Shown piece by piece: positions 48,376 through 61,473 of a stretch of 64,000 bases of DNA. Position 1 is the stretch's first letter, and every line of letters starts with the position of its first letter. Location of the stretch: NCBI GenBank assembly GCA_020055645.1, contig CM034547.1, positions 6,386,001 to 6,450,000 on the forward strand. The letters are read 5' to 3'. The notes below the pieces were generated by a model, which saw nothing but the letters and a program-made list of their open reading frames with translations, had not been told where the DNA came from and searched no databases. The position numbers and the translations under genes are program-made. The stretch comes from Tomocerus qinae. Its lineage: Eukaryota; Arthropoda; Collembola; Entomobryomorpha; Tomoceridae.

Positions 48376-49031
48376 ACGATTATTGTTTCAACGATGAATA
48401 CTACAAAACTGGGAATCTCTGCCTGTACGATGCTCTTCCAAAGTTATGATGGTGATATTGCAGTATGAATTTAATGTTTATTCTATTAGAACACATTGTA
48501 ATTGAATACCGATTTATTGCATATTTATATTCATTTGTGTGTTTTTATTTGATTGCAGAGTCAGAAGCTCTTTCTCTAGAAGAAGTAGACGCATGTCTCT
48601 GTAGTGCTAGAAGCCTTAATTCATGACCACGAATGAATACAATTTCACATAATGTTATGTCGGCAACCGATTTGTAAAAATTAAATACAAGACCAGTTAG
48701 GAACAGGAAGTCTATTATAATTCATGCCTTTATTTGCTACTGATACTTACCAAAGAACTTAGACTACGTTTTATTAGAGCATGATTATCAAAATCGCCAA
48801 TCAATACCCAGACAACTATACCCGTCATCTTCCTATCCAACTCCCCAAGTAATAATAATAATAAAAATATTTTGCCAATAAGAAATTATTGCTATTTCAT
48901 TTAGCTACGAAGTGAACGGTTTTGCGGCTGGTATTATTGCATTTGGTGGGATGTAAGCAAATCAAAGTTATACAAAGCATTGTTTCGAAAAGTCTAAATA
49001 ATTTCAATCCGCCAGTGAAAAAGATTCACAC

Positions 49032-49328
49032 ATGGGTTTTATTTATCCATCGTATATGCCAGCTTATGGTTTAGGCTACGGTGGCTACGGCTACGATGGC
49101 TACGGCTACGGTGGTGGCTTTGGAATGGATTACGAAGTTGGCCTGGGACTGGGTCTTGGACTTGGATATGGAGGATATGGTGGATATGGATATGACGGAT
49201 ATGGTGGATATGGATATGACGGATATGGCGGATATGGATACTACGGAGGTTGCTTTCTGGGTGTTTGCCTCATTATCTCTTTCTTTATAATTACTGTTGT
49301 ATTTATTATTATATTCACTACTAAATGA
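49032..49328 (+). CDS. GY gene copy 3: glycine/tyrosine-rich small membrane-anchored protein, 98 aa
   Basis: Starts MGFIYPSYMPAYGLGYGG, with a second-residue Ala-to-Gly change. An extra YDGYGYGG element comes before GGFGMDYEVG. The repeat region mixes GGYG with YDGYG units. The C-terminal hydrophobic segment (LGVCLIISFFIITVVFIIIF) ends TTK stop. The promoter block has TATACAAAG in place of TATAAAG. The function is unknown, as for the other copies. Confidence 0.8.
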   Translation: MGFIYPSYMPAYGLGYGGYGYDGYGYGGGFGMDYEVGLGLGLGLGYGGYGGYGYDGYGGYGYDGYGGYGYYGGCFLGVCLIISFFIITVVFIIIFTTK

Positions 49329-50006
49329 ATAATTATTTTTTTCAACGATGAATACTACAAAACTGGGAGCCTGTACGATGCTCTCCTAAACAAAGTTGTG
49401 ATCGTGATACTGTAGTACGAATTTACATGTATATCACATTCTTTAAGATCACAGAGAAATTGCATACCGATTAACCAATTTATTGCATATTCATATTTAA
49501 GTGGAAATGTTTTTATTTGATTGCAGTCAGAAGCTCTTTCTCTAGAAGTTGAAAAGCATTTCTCTATAGTGCTAGAAGCCTTAATTTATGACCACGAATG
49601 AATACAATTTCACATGTTATGTCGGTAACCGATTTGTAAAAATTTAAAATACAAGACCAGTTAGGAACAGGAAGTCTATTATAATTTAATTCATACGTTT
49701 AATATTCACTGTTGACACTCCTTGGACTATAGTACGTTTTATTAAAGCATGGTTATCAAAATCGGCAATACCCAGACAACTATACCCGTCATCTTCCTAT
49801 CCGTACTCCCCAAGTAATAACAATAAAACATATTTGAATTTACCTATTAGAATATTATTGCTATCTCATTTAGCTACTGAACGGTTTTGCGGCTGGTATT
49901 GTAGTATTATTGCAATTGGGATGTCAAGAAATAAATCAAAGTTATACTAAAGCATTGTTTCGAAAAGTCTAAATAATTTCAATCCGCCAGTGAAAAAGAT
50001 TCACAG

Positions 50007-50312
50007 ATGGCTTTTATTTATCCTTCGTATATGCCAGCTTATGGTTTAGGCTACGGTGGCTACGGCTACGGTGGTGGCTTTGGAATGGATTACGAAGTTG
50101 GCCTGGGACTGGGTCTTGGACTTGGATATGGTGGATATTGTCCCGGATATGGCGGATATTATCCCGGATATGGTTACGGCTATGGATATGGTGGATACTA
50201 CGGAGATGGCCTGCTCTGTTGCACTCAGGGTAATCAAGGCTGCGTCTATGTGACGGTTTTTATTTTTATCGCCTTCCTTGGAATTGTTGCATTTATTTTT
50301 ATACTGCTCTAA
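50007..50312 (+). CDS. GY gene copy 4: glycine/tyrosine-rich small membrane-anchored protein, 101 aa
   Basis: The N-terminus is identical to copies 1 and 2. The repeat region is more diverged, with CPGYGGYYPGYGYGYGYGG in place of simple GGYG units. It carries LLCCTQGNQGC before the tail, similar to the CC..GC motif of copy 2. The hydrophobic tail (YVTVFIFIAFLGIVAFIFIL) ends at the stop. Its downstream flank differs from the others and has an AATAAA at 50420-50425, so it is probably the outer copy of the array. Confidence 0.8.
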   Translation: MAFIYPSYMPAYGLGYGGYGYGGGFGMDYEVGLGLGLGLGYGGYCPGYGGYYPGYGYGYGYGGYYGDGLLCCTQGNQGCVYVTVFIFIAFLGIVAFIFILL

Positions 50313-50425
50313 CGATGAATTTTCAGTTCTGGCTTATCCGATTCAATTTATACATTTAATCGGGCTGGACCTTATTGTCATTTATGGTAGATTAGCTTTT
50401 TATTTTGGGAATGATTTTCAATAAA

Positions 50426-53400
50426 TCCACTAAACAGTAAAAAATATCTCGTTTTACTTAATTTTGTGATTTTGCAGTTCGTGTTGTAGAATGTATGTAA
50501 AGCAATGCAGGTTAGCTAACTCTAGGTTGATCATTGACCTAGCTTTGTTGGTACTGCAGTAAGTAAGTACTAATTTAGCTAAAGAAGACATTAACTTATA
50601 AAATGAAAGTAAGCCCTTGAAAATGAAACAGTAAATTAACACACATAATTAAATTCTATCTAGATTAATGTGTATTGTCTATTGTTAAGCTAAACCTAAC
50701 TTGTCTAAACCATTTGTGATTATGGAAATCGTAACTTGCTGTTCTCTTACGTAGAAATACATAAAATATGAATTCTTACATGAATCAGTATTACTTAGTT
50801 GTGCATAAATTCATATCGGCTAAAGTTATTCGCATCTATTACTTAAATAAGTGTACAAAAACTGAATGCAGAGCTTAGTTAGAGTCGTATTCACTAACTT
50901 GTATGCAAATGTGAAGTAATAAGGGCATTCTGCAGTTTAATGATCTAATGACATAGACAACAGAGTGTAAATATTATGATTACGCACCTACACAATGGAA
51001 TGGGTGGTAATAAGTAATATTCATTATTCCCTGTGGCTGTTGGTTGACTTGAGACAGTTTTCTCATTGTACATTCCACTTGTGAGTGCTAATAGCCATTT
51101 ACAAGGATTGCGTAACCGAGCATCAAGCGACTCATAATTGATGTTTAGCCAAAGTACAGTAGTTAATGCACCACAAGCCGGAATAAGTAGGTGGCTTGAC
51201 AAAAACTATCTTTAGACAACGTGCATTAGTTTCAATTTAAAAATGAGATCAGGGAAATTTCCCCCATTAACTAGGAAATATTGTATTCATATTTTATGAA
51301 TAGCAAAGCAAACAATAGCTGAATCTGTATCACTATATAGTCTATCACCAGATTTTACACAGCCCATTAAAATTTGTGCAAGTCCGAGCCAAATTTGATT
51401 GAATACAAATGGTACGGATAATGGAGATAGTCAAATTTCCGTTAATCAAACACTCTCTCGTTCATTTCATGCGTCATGCGTTTTATATCCTGAGCGCACT
51501 TATAACAATATAATCCACTGCTAATTGTAGGCAATTATGAGTTAATAAATAGAAAAAGCATGTAGATGTGTAGAGGAGCGAGGGATAATGAATTTTAGAA
51601 ACGTATAATAATAAGCAGTAGGAATTATTATATTGTATAGAGATAAATGAGGTAGAAGAGAAATATTAATTTAAAGTAAGGAAATTGCAATTCGTGCTGA
51701 TCTTTTCAGTTGAGTTCTCCCTGTCCTGTTTTATCTCTATGTGCTGGGCTATTTCACAGAATTGCATTTTCTATTGTATAATAATGTAAAAAATGTAATT
51801 CAGAATTAGAAAGTAGAAAAGTTGACTAAATGGCGTGCTATACAATTCTGTACGACTCTATGAAGCCAGACCAAGCCAGTCCTCGTGTCATGTTCACTCT
51901 TTTCAGTTCACTGTCCTCATACAAAATCTGACAACTAATAATATTGCCCTTTTAGTTCCGTTAATTCTGTGACTAGATACTCCACACTGATTGATATCCT
52001 ACATAGAATTACAAAAGTGTGGAAATGCTGCGGCGTGGACAGAGAGAATGCTCATGTGGTCGTGCTTTGTAATGAGAAAAAAACATACAATTATTATCGT
52101 AAGTGAGAATAGAACGGGAAACATATATTTGGGTGGCTTTGTTTTATGGATTCAGATAGTTTTTTATGCAATTGTAGCAAGTGAGAGCAATTCCATTGGA
52201 ATGCAACGTGCTCTGGTATTCTCCGCTGCACATACAATTTGGCAAGTCTTTTTAATGTTGACTTATGATCTGCACTTTGCACTTAAAGCATCATTTATTA
52301 TAGTTAACGTTGTATAGGACGTAACCATGTCTGTGCTGATTCAACTCACCTGTGTGCAAGTTGGTTGGTACCCACAGGTACGTGTGCATTTATGTGCAAT
52401 TGCCAATTTAATCCTCTACTACACTACTAAGGCAGTACAGTACACGCAGATAAATTAAATTAGGACTATAAACTGCAGTATTATATAAGGGAAAACCAGT
52501 TCTCTGTATTAATATCACTATGTTTATGACTCACGAAAAAAACCTCAAGGAAAATTACATTTTTTTAGAGATGATCAGATCTGTTTTTTAGTAGAGCGGA
52601 AAAATCTATATCTTGGTATACATTGAAACAGAAATCTCATTGATCTTATTTCATTATTGGGTCTTTCGTAATAAATATCTTTTTGTACTTCACTATCTAC
52701 TTCGTTTCATACCTTATTTAGGATTTGGAAATAAGGATAGTAATAGTGTAGCTGTATATAGTAGGAATATAAAAATTGTAAGTCATTTTAAGTGATGTTT
52801 CCATTTTTTATTTTCTAAATGTAGTATAGCATGACAGATGGTAAAAATGTGTCGCGGATTTAGACACTTAGACTAGTATATAGTTACGTAATCTCTGTGT
52901 ATAGACGGAATACTTTGTTTTTGATGTGAAAAATAGTTATCCGACCGGTAGAGTGCTCACATTATTTGGCTTGAGGATATTCGTTATTTTTCAGAATTAC
53001 GATTTTGTGCAGAGCAACAACAGAGCTGGCAATTATTTTAAACCAGACATGAGTTGAATGTGAAGAACGCTTTTCTTTACTACGCAATTGTTTAGTATAG
53101 GGGAAGCCGAGGCCAGGTGAGTTCATCAGCTTAGTATTGAAAGTATTTTCAGGTTTGACATGCTCTTGCTACAACGCAAACATAATCACAGTTGAAAGAG
53201 TTTCGCAGTAAGGTGTAATTTTAAAACGACTTTTTGTCTACCTGACACTACAGAGAAGTATTTTCCTAAATTCTATAGAGTCGAGAAGAATAATTATGAT
53301 CTCTCTCTGTTATAAATAAATAACTACTCCTTGCCGTACCTACTCAATTACTATTATTAAAATAAGCACACAGGCCTGTAGCACGTACTCTATGCATTAA

Positions 53401-55309
53401 CCATATACAACAGAAGCAGTCTCTACAGATTGTGAATTATCACACGATGATTTCACGTGTAGGTACACAGCATAATATTTATTTCAAATTAAATGAACTA
53501 TTTTATGGAATAGCATGATATTTGTCATGCTTTGGATTTATGCGGAAGACATGCCTTATCATCGAAGGAAGTGTTTAACTACAACTTATAAAGTGTACCT
53601 ACTTAGAGTGATACTATGCAAAGAATAAAAGAAATAAGAGTGAGGTGAGAAAGTAAGAAGGTTTAAAGGCAACTTTTAACAAGTTAAGGCCGTTTGGGTG
53701 GAGCGGACTGTCGAGAATTAAATTCTTTTAATCCTTGGAGACTACTGACTATGTACTAATCCAAACTTCCTACTACAATATTATTCCGGGCCTCGTTTCA
53801 CTAGATCTGGTGAATAAAATTTTGTGAAATACTATATTAAAATTACCTGTTTAACAAAATTGTATCTAAAACTTGTTCTACAACATAGTGTATTGTACCT
53901 AGTACATAATTATGCATCATTAGCATTGCAAATCCAAGTAACCTCACTGTTGCTGCACATGAAGGTGTTTTTGCATTACGAAATTCATATAGGAAAATGT
54001 ATTATTTACAGCTTAGCTTTGCTGGGAATTAATAGACTCTATTTTAATAGTTTCATAAAACAGAACGAGTAAAAAATTAAAGATGCAAAAATAGCTTCGA
54101 ATAATGTTGTAGTAAATCCTAAGTAAATGTAGCAGAGGGTCGTGAAATGTTATTTAGTTACTTAAATGGTCATAAGATAGCTTCTTATTATGTACTTGTC
54201 CACAAGAAAGGTGAAGGTTGTTCATTATGAAATTATCCCATCGTCAACCCTTGATGCAAGATCCAGGCAGGAGCAGATTGTGCATATTGAACAGATGCTT
54301 AAAATAATGTTTACTATCCACACACTCCCAGATTGCATAATAACTTTTGAGGAATTGTTTTTACTGCTGCATATATTTTTCTCATTATCACGAATATAAA
54401 AATTGGTTTCAGTCAGCAGTTAATAATATTCTGACATTGCTACGTTTTAGCACTCTTCAGTCAACATTTGTGCTTAATATTCACAATAACCTTCCTTCCA
54501 GTTGTTGGAATGGATATTTTTATGAACTTCATTTACATTTATTTTATGAACTTCAATGTTTACCTTGCCTCACATAGCGTCTTGTATAAAATGTAAACAC
54601 GCATATGGAAACAGTGAATAAGACTTTATCCCAAAGGTACATTTCAGTTCCTAATAATAATTATAGATGTACTTTATAAATGACTTATCAATGTAACATG
54701 CTATATAGATTATGTTATAGATAGCTCGAGTGAGATATCTACGCCTAAATGAACTAATGATCTAGGCAGGCTTATAAACAAGTTTTTCCTACGCAGTTGT
54801 ATCTTTTCGCGACACATTCTATAGACTTCCATTGAATTATATAATTTTCTTCGTTATGTAAAAGGGTATATAACCATTTAGCACGTAACAGATGAAACTA
54901 ATATCTTATAAGGAGGAGGCTTCACTCTATTTAGACTTATACAATATAGGTTCTGTATTTACACATGTAAATTGCCTATTTGGACAGACTTTGTGCACAA
55001 TAACAAGTTTTGGTTGGACAGAACTTCAAGTGTAGGGCCTTGAGACTAGGCTGTGAGAATAAACTACATTTATGTATAACTGAAACCATTTGTTAGTAAT
55101 TGTCAAGTGAACTCTTCTAGTTGCATTGAGAATTCTCACAGAGAATATTGTTCCAGTTTCCGCTGGCGTGGTCTTCAGAATACATACATAATAATTATCT
55201 ATTTAAGCTATTACAATTCATCTCGATACACTCAATTATATAGTTTACCGGCATTGCGTGAGTTGTAATTTAATTAGCAAAGTAGTTTTGCTACAATTTC
55301 CCACTTCCC
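50426..55309. other. Gene-poor interval of about 4.9 kb
   Basis: No exon with a recognisable domain. The longest open frame (51991-52317, 108 codons, with some hydrophobic stretches) has no family match I recognise and does not start from ATG. Other frames are shorter. No RNA gene or large repeat is evident. Confidence 0.4.
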
Positions 55310-58300
55310 ATGGCTTGTTTGCGGAAACCGAGAGTGAGGGCAGAGAGCACAAACCTCGACCAACAAAAGTTATTATCTAATGGAGACACGTTGGAAAGAT
55401 CACTTCCAGGATTTCTCCTCCAGGAAGCTGCACAGCATGCCAATTCGGGAAAAAATAATTGGATGGTACACTTCCTTCTTTCTATTCATAAATATTCTAT
55501 GTAAAAAATATAGTTTTTTGCGTATTCACATATCATTGCGTAAAAAATGATTGTCAATCAAAGAAGTTGATAGCAGCGTCAGATCATCCTATACTTGCAA
55601 TACAATGTGCAGTATGTTATACAGGATGGGAAATGATGTATCTATAAGGAGGAGACTTTTGAAACTATTTTTTGTATTTGATAAAGATACCTAAATCTAA
55701 TCTAATCTCATTGTAAATATCATTTTTTACAACTTCCTTGTGATTTCTATCAGCCTCTGACTCATTTTAAACCACAGGAAATTATTTGTGTGTACAGATC
55801 AATGCTGTGACAGATGAAGGAGTTAGCTTTTCAGATTTCGATCGTCTAAGCCGAAATGCTGCAAGTTGGCTCTGTAAAAAGGGAATTAGTAAAGGTGATT
55901 GCGTATGGGTTTCCTTATCTGCCTCAGAGAGACTTCATTGTGTACTCAATGGAGTGTGGATTGCTAATGGAGTCGTCAGATCCGCTTTCCTTGAAGATGC
56001 TTCAAGTATGTACCGTTTTCTATTTCCAATATTTATTACCTATGATTATGATGCACTTATTATACGTCTACTACTAGTATAATGCCGAGCAAAATATATT
56101 GTCATATGTATTGTATCTGAATTAGCACATTTTTTAGCGAAGTGACAATGGTCGTTGTAATAATTCATCCTTTCGCATCTACTTATGAGTACACGAAAAA
56201 AGTTGCTAAATAGGATTTGCATAAGTAATTTGTACGTGTGCTTAGTGAAGTGAAACAATCTCGCAGAGAGATTACCTTACGTAATACCAGAACTAACGTA
56301 GCTGAAAAAATTATCTTCAATCTTTTAGCCTAAGCTCAATAAAATTAATCTTGTAACAATGATGAAAGAATCTGGTTTTTGTGCTGCTGTAGGTAAATGT
56401 GTGATTAATAATTGTTCATGGTTTGTTTGTACACAAAAATAAGTATCTGCTGCATTATTCATTAATTTAACTTGTAATTCCAGTGTCCAGAGTCTGATTC
56501 TTTGTTTGCATTTATACATTTAGCAATGAACGAAGGAGCTGTTGTGGAGAAACTGAAGGAATTGAAAATCAAGATGATTTTTTGCAATCTAACAAATGCT
56601 GCGTTTTATCTGAGTGTGGTCTTGAAGGTCGACTGGCCCATCTACATCCTAACCAATGGAGATCAACAGGGATGTGTTTCGCTTAGAGAATTATTTGAAG
56701 ATGATGGACTCGGTGAGCTTTACAATCAGCAAAAAGCATGACACCATCAGATTCTTTTTATTTATCTTTTGGAAATCAATCCTTGTGATATGAGTTTTTT
56801 AATTTTAATAGTTCTATTTATAAGTGTAGGGTAGGGTATGGATATTTATTTCATGTAAATTGAATGTTTGTTATTTTTGTGGTAGTGTAGATGTACCTGC
56901 ATTGGAAATGATGCCTGAAGACCCAGCGCTGATGTTTTCATCTGTGACTTCCTCGTCCACTGACATCGTGCATTCTCACAAGGCTGTTATCTCAATGATC
57001 AAGAATTTCGTCGAGTTTATCCCTTTTCATGAGCGACCTTTACTAATCAGTTCAAACTTAACTCACGTTATTGGTGTGCTTTGTCCTTTGACTTTGCTCT
57101 TTTCTGGGAGAACTGGACTTATGATTCCTAAACCGGAGAGAAGAGACTTGAAATCTGTATCTAGACTCACGCAAAAGTATTTACAGAAAACCATCGACAA
57201 ATATCAAGTGCAATTTACTATAATAATGAGTAGTATTATGAAATCCTTGAATGGCATTGCAATAAAGTGTACTAATTACTGTATTTTGTAGCCAAATGCC
57301 ATAATTGGTCTTCCTTACTCATTAGATTGGATTTGTAAGACGGAATTAATGGACTTTAGTTCCATAGAATATATCTATACTGGAGGAGGTCCCAAATCAA
57401 CAAATTTTTCTCAAGTTATCAAATGTCTTCCCAACTTGAAGAGAAATGTGACTGTAAGTTTTCAATTAATGACACAGCTGATATCTATACAGAAAGAGAT
57501 AAACAATTTTTTCATTCCTAGGGATATTGGCTGAAGGAGTTTGGAATCGTGGCTTGTAATTCTTACTTCAATGAAAAAGATGGTATAAACTTATTTCCTT
57601 GTTTATGAAAGTCATAACTGAAGTACAAACACTTATGTACAAAAGTGCATGCATGAGTGGTCATTATCAAGACTTATCTTTTCTCCAGATGGATAATAAT
57701 GTGCTTTGCATCATTTTGTAAACATGCAGGTGTGCCATTATCTTTGTTTGCCGCTGGAAAACCTTTGCATGATATCTCAGTTGAAATTCGTGGTATAAGG
57801 ACAAAAGATCCCGTAGGGCCAAATGTTAAGGGAGAAATCGTCGTACGATCTGACATTTCATCTGTGTGCAAAACAAACAAAGTATAATTTTAAGCTTCCG
57901 CGTATTAAATTATGTGTACATATAGAAGAGAATATAATTTGCATAATGTGTATGATGTACCTAAAGAAATGTGTTTGATTGTTATTAGGGTGAATCTGCT
58001 GAAATATGGTCTTCAACTGGCGACCTTGGCTTTTTAGACGCTCATGGCATCCTTCATGTCACAGATTCCATTCAAGACATCATAAAATATAAGAAACATC
58101 ATTACGTACGACCATATAGATATTTTAATTAGAAATTAATTGCTGAAGATTATTTACAGGTCATATGAATGATTAATTCTCATCCATCCATCACAAATAC
58201 AATAGAATAATACTCTCTGTCTGATTTACAAATAGATATTCCCCTCTGAGATTGAAGATGCTTTAGCTCAATATCCTGGTGTGATTGAAGCCTGTGTCTT

Positions 58301-58622
58301 GAATACATCTAACAATGATAAGCACAATGTTATTACCGCAGTCAAAGTGTCTCCACAGGCAAATATTGACGAAGCCGATTTGATTGATTTTACTAAAAAA
58401 CTTTATGGTAAAAAATTATTCAATTCTGTCAAAGATGTCTTCAAAATAATTTTTGCATATTAAAAATGATTTTTTTGTGTTGTAGTCCAACTCGATTACG
58501 ATCCTACAGAGCTTGAAACAAATATTATCTTTGTCGAAGATTTACCAAAAGAAAAATCTGGAAAATTCTCCAGGGAATTGATCGCTTTGATGATCTCAGG
58601 GCAGAGCAATAATGAACCATAA
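55310..58622 (+). CDS. ACS copy 10: synthetase-like pseudoenzyme lacking the ATP-binding loop, 556 aa, ten exons
   Basis: Exons: 55310-55465, 55798-56005, 56524-56712, 56891-57207, 57292-57453, 57522-57582, 57730-57881, 57989-58105, 58236-58407, 58486-58622. All nine introns are GT-AG at the family positions and phases, and the 1671-nt frame is open. Exon 2 is still 208 nt and exon 7 still 152 nt. The P-loop is gone: where others have TSGTTGRSKG, this reads SSVTSSSTDIVHSHK. The YGLTE motif has become YWLKEFG. The hinge GRxKE reads DSIQDIIKY. STGD and the C-terminal PKEKSGK remain. An intact frame with an erased nucleotide site suggests a retained non-catalytic role rather than decay. Introns are longer than in copies 1-9. 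AATAAA at 58700-58705. Confidence 0.85.
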
Positions 58623-59623
58623 TATTTTATATGATTAATAATATTCGTTCAATGATGCTCATTTTCATGTTTCTGTGTACTTTGAAATGCAAATTCTCGA
58701 ATAAAAATATTTTTCTGTAAGTTTTATTATTATTAGCCTATCAATAATGGCAATAGATACGTCATATTATTTGTACTATCAGATAATATCGCTGAGTTGT
58801 CCTACGGTCCATTAAGATAACAAATAACGAGTACTTGACAAAAGAATATGGAGCAACGGCAACATTCATTAACTCTCATGCTCTACCATAATATACAAAG
58901 TGTGTAAAAGGTAAAAGGATTACAATGATAAGAATTATCCACACTGTTAGCAGGATTATTTCTCCTCCAGCATGTGAAAAGGTATCGAGACTAGTAGATG
59001 ACTCATTCTCCAGTCTAATAATCTAGTAAACAAATCCTTTAAAATAATCTGGTCAAAAGAGCCTTTTGAATGGTGATGAGCTAATCCGCGCCTTAATCCT
59101 TTTTCCAAGAACTACAAAAAGGTTAAAATGACCGACCGCAAGGAAAGAAACCCAATTTTCTACCCTGTGCTTTATAGGGTGAAGGAAAAGCTCACATACA
59201 CCAATTAATGTTTGCATTTAGTAGCTCAGGTTATTATATGCTACGCAGGAACATATAGAAAAGTGTAGTGTTGGTTGTGAAGCGTGCAAGCATAATATTA
59301 TGCTATATTTTATTCTGTCAATGTGCAGTGCATACGTTGCATTATTTAATTACAACATTTTCTAAAAACTACCTTCTAAAGTCGCTGCTACTTGTTAAAA
59401 AATATTAATAATTTCTAAAAAAATGGCTTCACCAATTTAATCAAAAAAATCCTAAAATCCGACTCTACATACTAATTGTTTTTAATAATTACTATCCTTT
59501 CTACAGAAAAATAATGCAATGAAATTTCTACTAAGATTTTCTACTAATATAATGTGATAAATCGTAGAAATCACAACGGAAATGTTAAGTGTACATTTGA
59601 AAAAACAAGGGCCTTGGAATTGT
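58623..59623. other. Intergenic, right of ACS copy 10
   Basis: Holds the copy 10 polyadenylation signal (58700-58705). Nothing else is supported. Confidence 0.45.
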
Positions 59624-60364
59624 TTAAAAAGTTTCGTCCATATAAATTTTTTCACATTTACAAAGTAACTTTAGATTGTTCTCAGCTCCTGAAATCTTCA
59701 TTCTGGCAAATAATATTAGATGGATTATAATATGTGCATTATTGCGGTTCAAAATATAATATAATTTAATTTGCTTTAATGCTGACCAAAAAGCGATTTT
59801 CCGTGTTGCCATCCCACAAAACGAAGTTCTCTTCATCTTTAGACAGCCGTAAGTTATCATTAAGATCAATTTCTGAACTATTTTTTGGAGACTTCGGTAG
59901 CACATTCCGTCTAAAGCATGTTAATGTATGACGCAACGATGAATATTGGGGCATTTCTGGACAAATTTCAACTGGAACTGGTTCAAGCTCTTTCCGTATA
60001 TTTAAATTATCAGCAAAATATTTAACTATCGCTATGTGAAACCATGTACATATACTTAATTTAAAGCTTGTTTAAAATTGCTTACCTTTAATAAATGTAA
60101 AACTACTCTCTCTATTATTTCGGATCCATGCGTATGTAGGCTTTGGTCTCTTTCACTTATGAGTAAATTATTTCCAGTAATTAAATCAACCTGACAATCT
60201 GATTGGCACTTCCAATACCGCACATTTCCTGCCAAACTGATTTTGTGTTTCGATATATTGTCATTAAAAATTAACAAGCTGCTCCCTATTCTTCCTCTTA
60301 AAAAATAAAATTGTTTACTATCCATATTAAAATAAATTATTTTAACTGATCTACGAAATTTCAT
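59624..60364 (-). pseudogene. Decayed FLYWCH / MULE-type transposase N-terminal region
   Basis: Read on the minus strand in three pieces. First, from ATG at 60364, a FLYWCH-type zinc-finger pattern: FYFLRGRIGSS, then YWKCQSDC, then LHTHGSEI. Second (about 60030-59766, another frame), a linker resembling that of MULE-associated proteins: LRHTLTCFRRNVLPKSPKN, then DEENFVLWDGN and ENRFLV. Third (about 59697-59624), ISGAENNLKLL and IYMDETF, recalling the first catalytic Asp region (MDGTF) of MULE transposases, followed at once by a stop. The second and third pieces could be joined by a short intron, but the first and second do not join in phase. No downstream transposase domain is seen. It is best read as a truncated relic; a domesticated FLYWCH gene is the alternative. 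Confidence 0.6.
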
Positions 60365-61473
60365 TAATTTATTTGCTAGAACAAGCTAGAAAGCAAAAAA
60401 ACCCGATGAAATTGTGCTTTTCAACAGATTTAAATAATGCATTAAGCAATTTACATTACGCAGTCATCATATATTTAACTATATTTGCAAGGTATAGTTC
60501 GTTACAATGGCCATGCGATAAAATATGCTGACCACATATACTCATACTGAACAACCAACATGATTGCCTAAGTGTACAGTACATTGAAGCTGTTTCTATA
60601 TGCATAATGTTTCTTCGTGTGAAAGAGAAGCAAGCATAAGCAGAGTAGTACTACCAAAAAAATATAAGCACAAGAAGGGCACTTTAAGGTTTTCTTACTC
60701 CCTGTGCAACGGCCAGGTAACAAAATTGCCTTTCGAGTACCTGCGGTCGGCAGGTAGAAAATATTTTTAGATTTATCCTTTAAGCTTTCGCAAAACAACA
60801 CACACCCCTTTTGAATAGACCTAGATAATGAACTGGACTCATTGTCACTCGAAAGCAAAGTTTACCAAGCGAAGGGAATTTTTCTGCCAATGTAAATACA
60901 TTACGACAGTTAGTTGTTTCAGGTTATGTTGATGATTATATGAAATCGATGACTACCCACATGAATTGTATAACAACAATATTATTTACCTTTCTCTATA
61001 AATAAAATAGACAGAAAGGTATTTACTACAAGTAAGGACTTATTGGTATTACTACTTACTGACAAACCTGACAAATAACAATTTGGGCAAACAATGCAAA
61101 CTAGCTTAAACCACACGAAAGTAATGGAAAAGTCTATAAGCATGTATATTCTACCTTCTACGTAATATACCTAATAGTGTCCATTAACAATAATATCTTT
61201 CTGAGAATGAGTTCAGGAGTTGTCTTTCAAAGTCATATTATCTTACTGTTAATCCTATTCACTGGTTTAAAGCAAGTTCCGAAAATAAATGTCTAGTTTA
61301 TTTTAGGTCGCTACCCACATTGTCAAAACTAGACATCAAAAGCTTCAATATCAAAACTGACTTCTGGATATCAACAAGGTCACATCCTAAAGACTTGTGC
61401 ATATTCAAATTTCATAGCTAAATTATAACATTTCATCAATTATATTTACCATTTACCACAATACCTGTTAACG
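60365..61473. other. Intergenic, left of ACS copy 11
   Basis: A 96-codon minus-strand frame (60568-60858) has a hydrophobic stretch, but its first codon is TTG and it shows no domain, so I do not call it. Nothing else is supported. Confidence 0.4.

Larger units (their letters stand above)
46880..50340. repeat. Tandem array of four ~975-bp units, each with one glycine/tyrosine-rich gene
   Basis: Start codons at 47081, 48046, 49032 and 50007 are spaced 965, 986 and 975 bp apart. Conservation covers the promoter, coding region and 3' flank, so whole units were duplicated. Units 1-3 share a long 3' flank (CAGAAGCTCTTTCTCTAGAAG and more) that is absent after unit 4. Confidence 0.88.

Noticed and set aside
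51991-52317. 108-codon plus-strand frame with hydrophobic stretches
   Set aside because: It begins at a non-ATG codon and has no recognisable domain, duplicated copy or splice context.
60568-60858. 96-codon minus-strand frame with a hydrophobic segment
   Set aside because: Its first codon is TTG, and no motif or splice partner was found.
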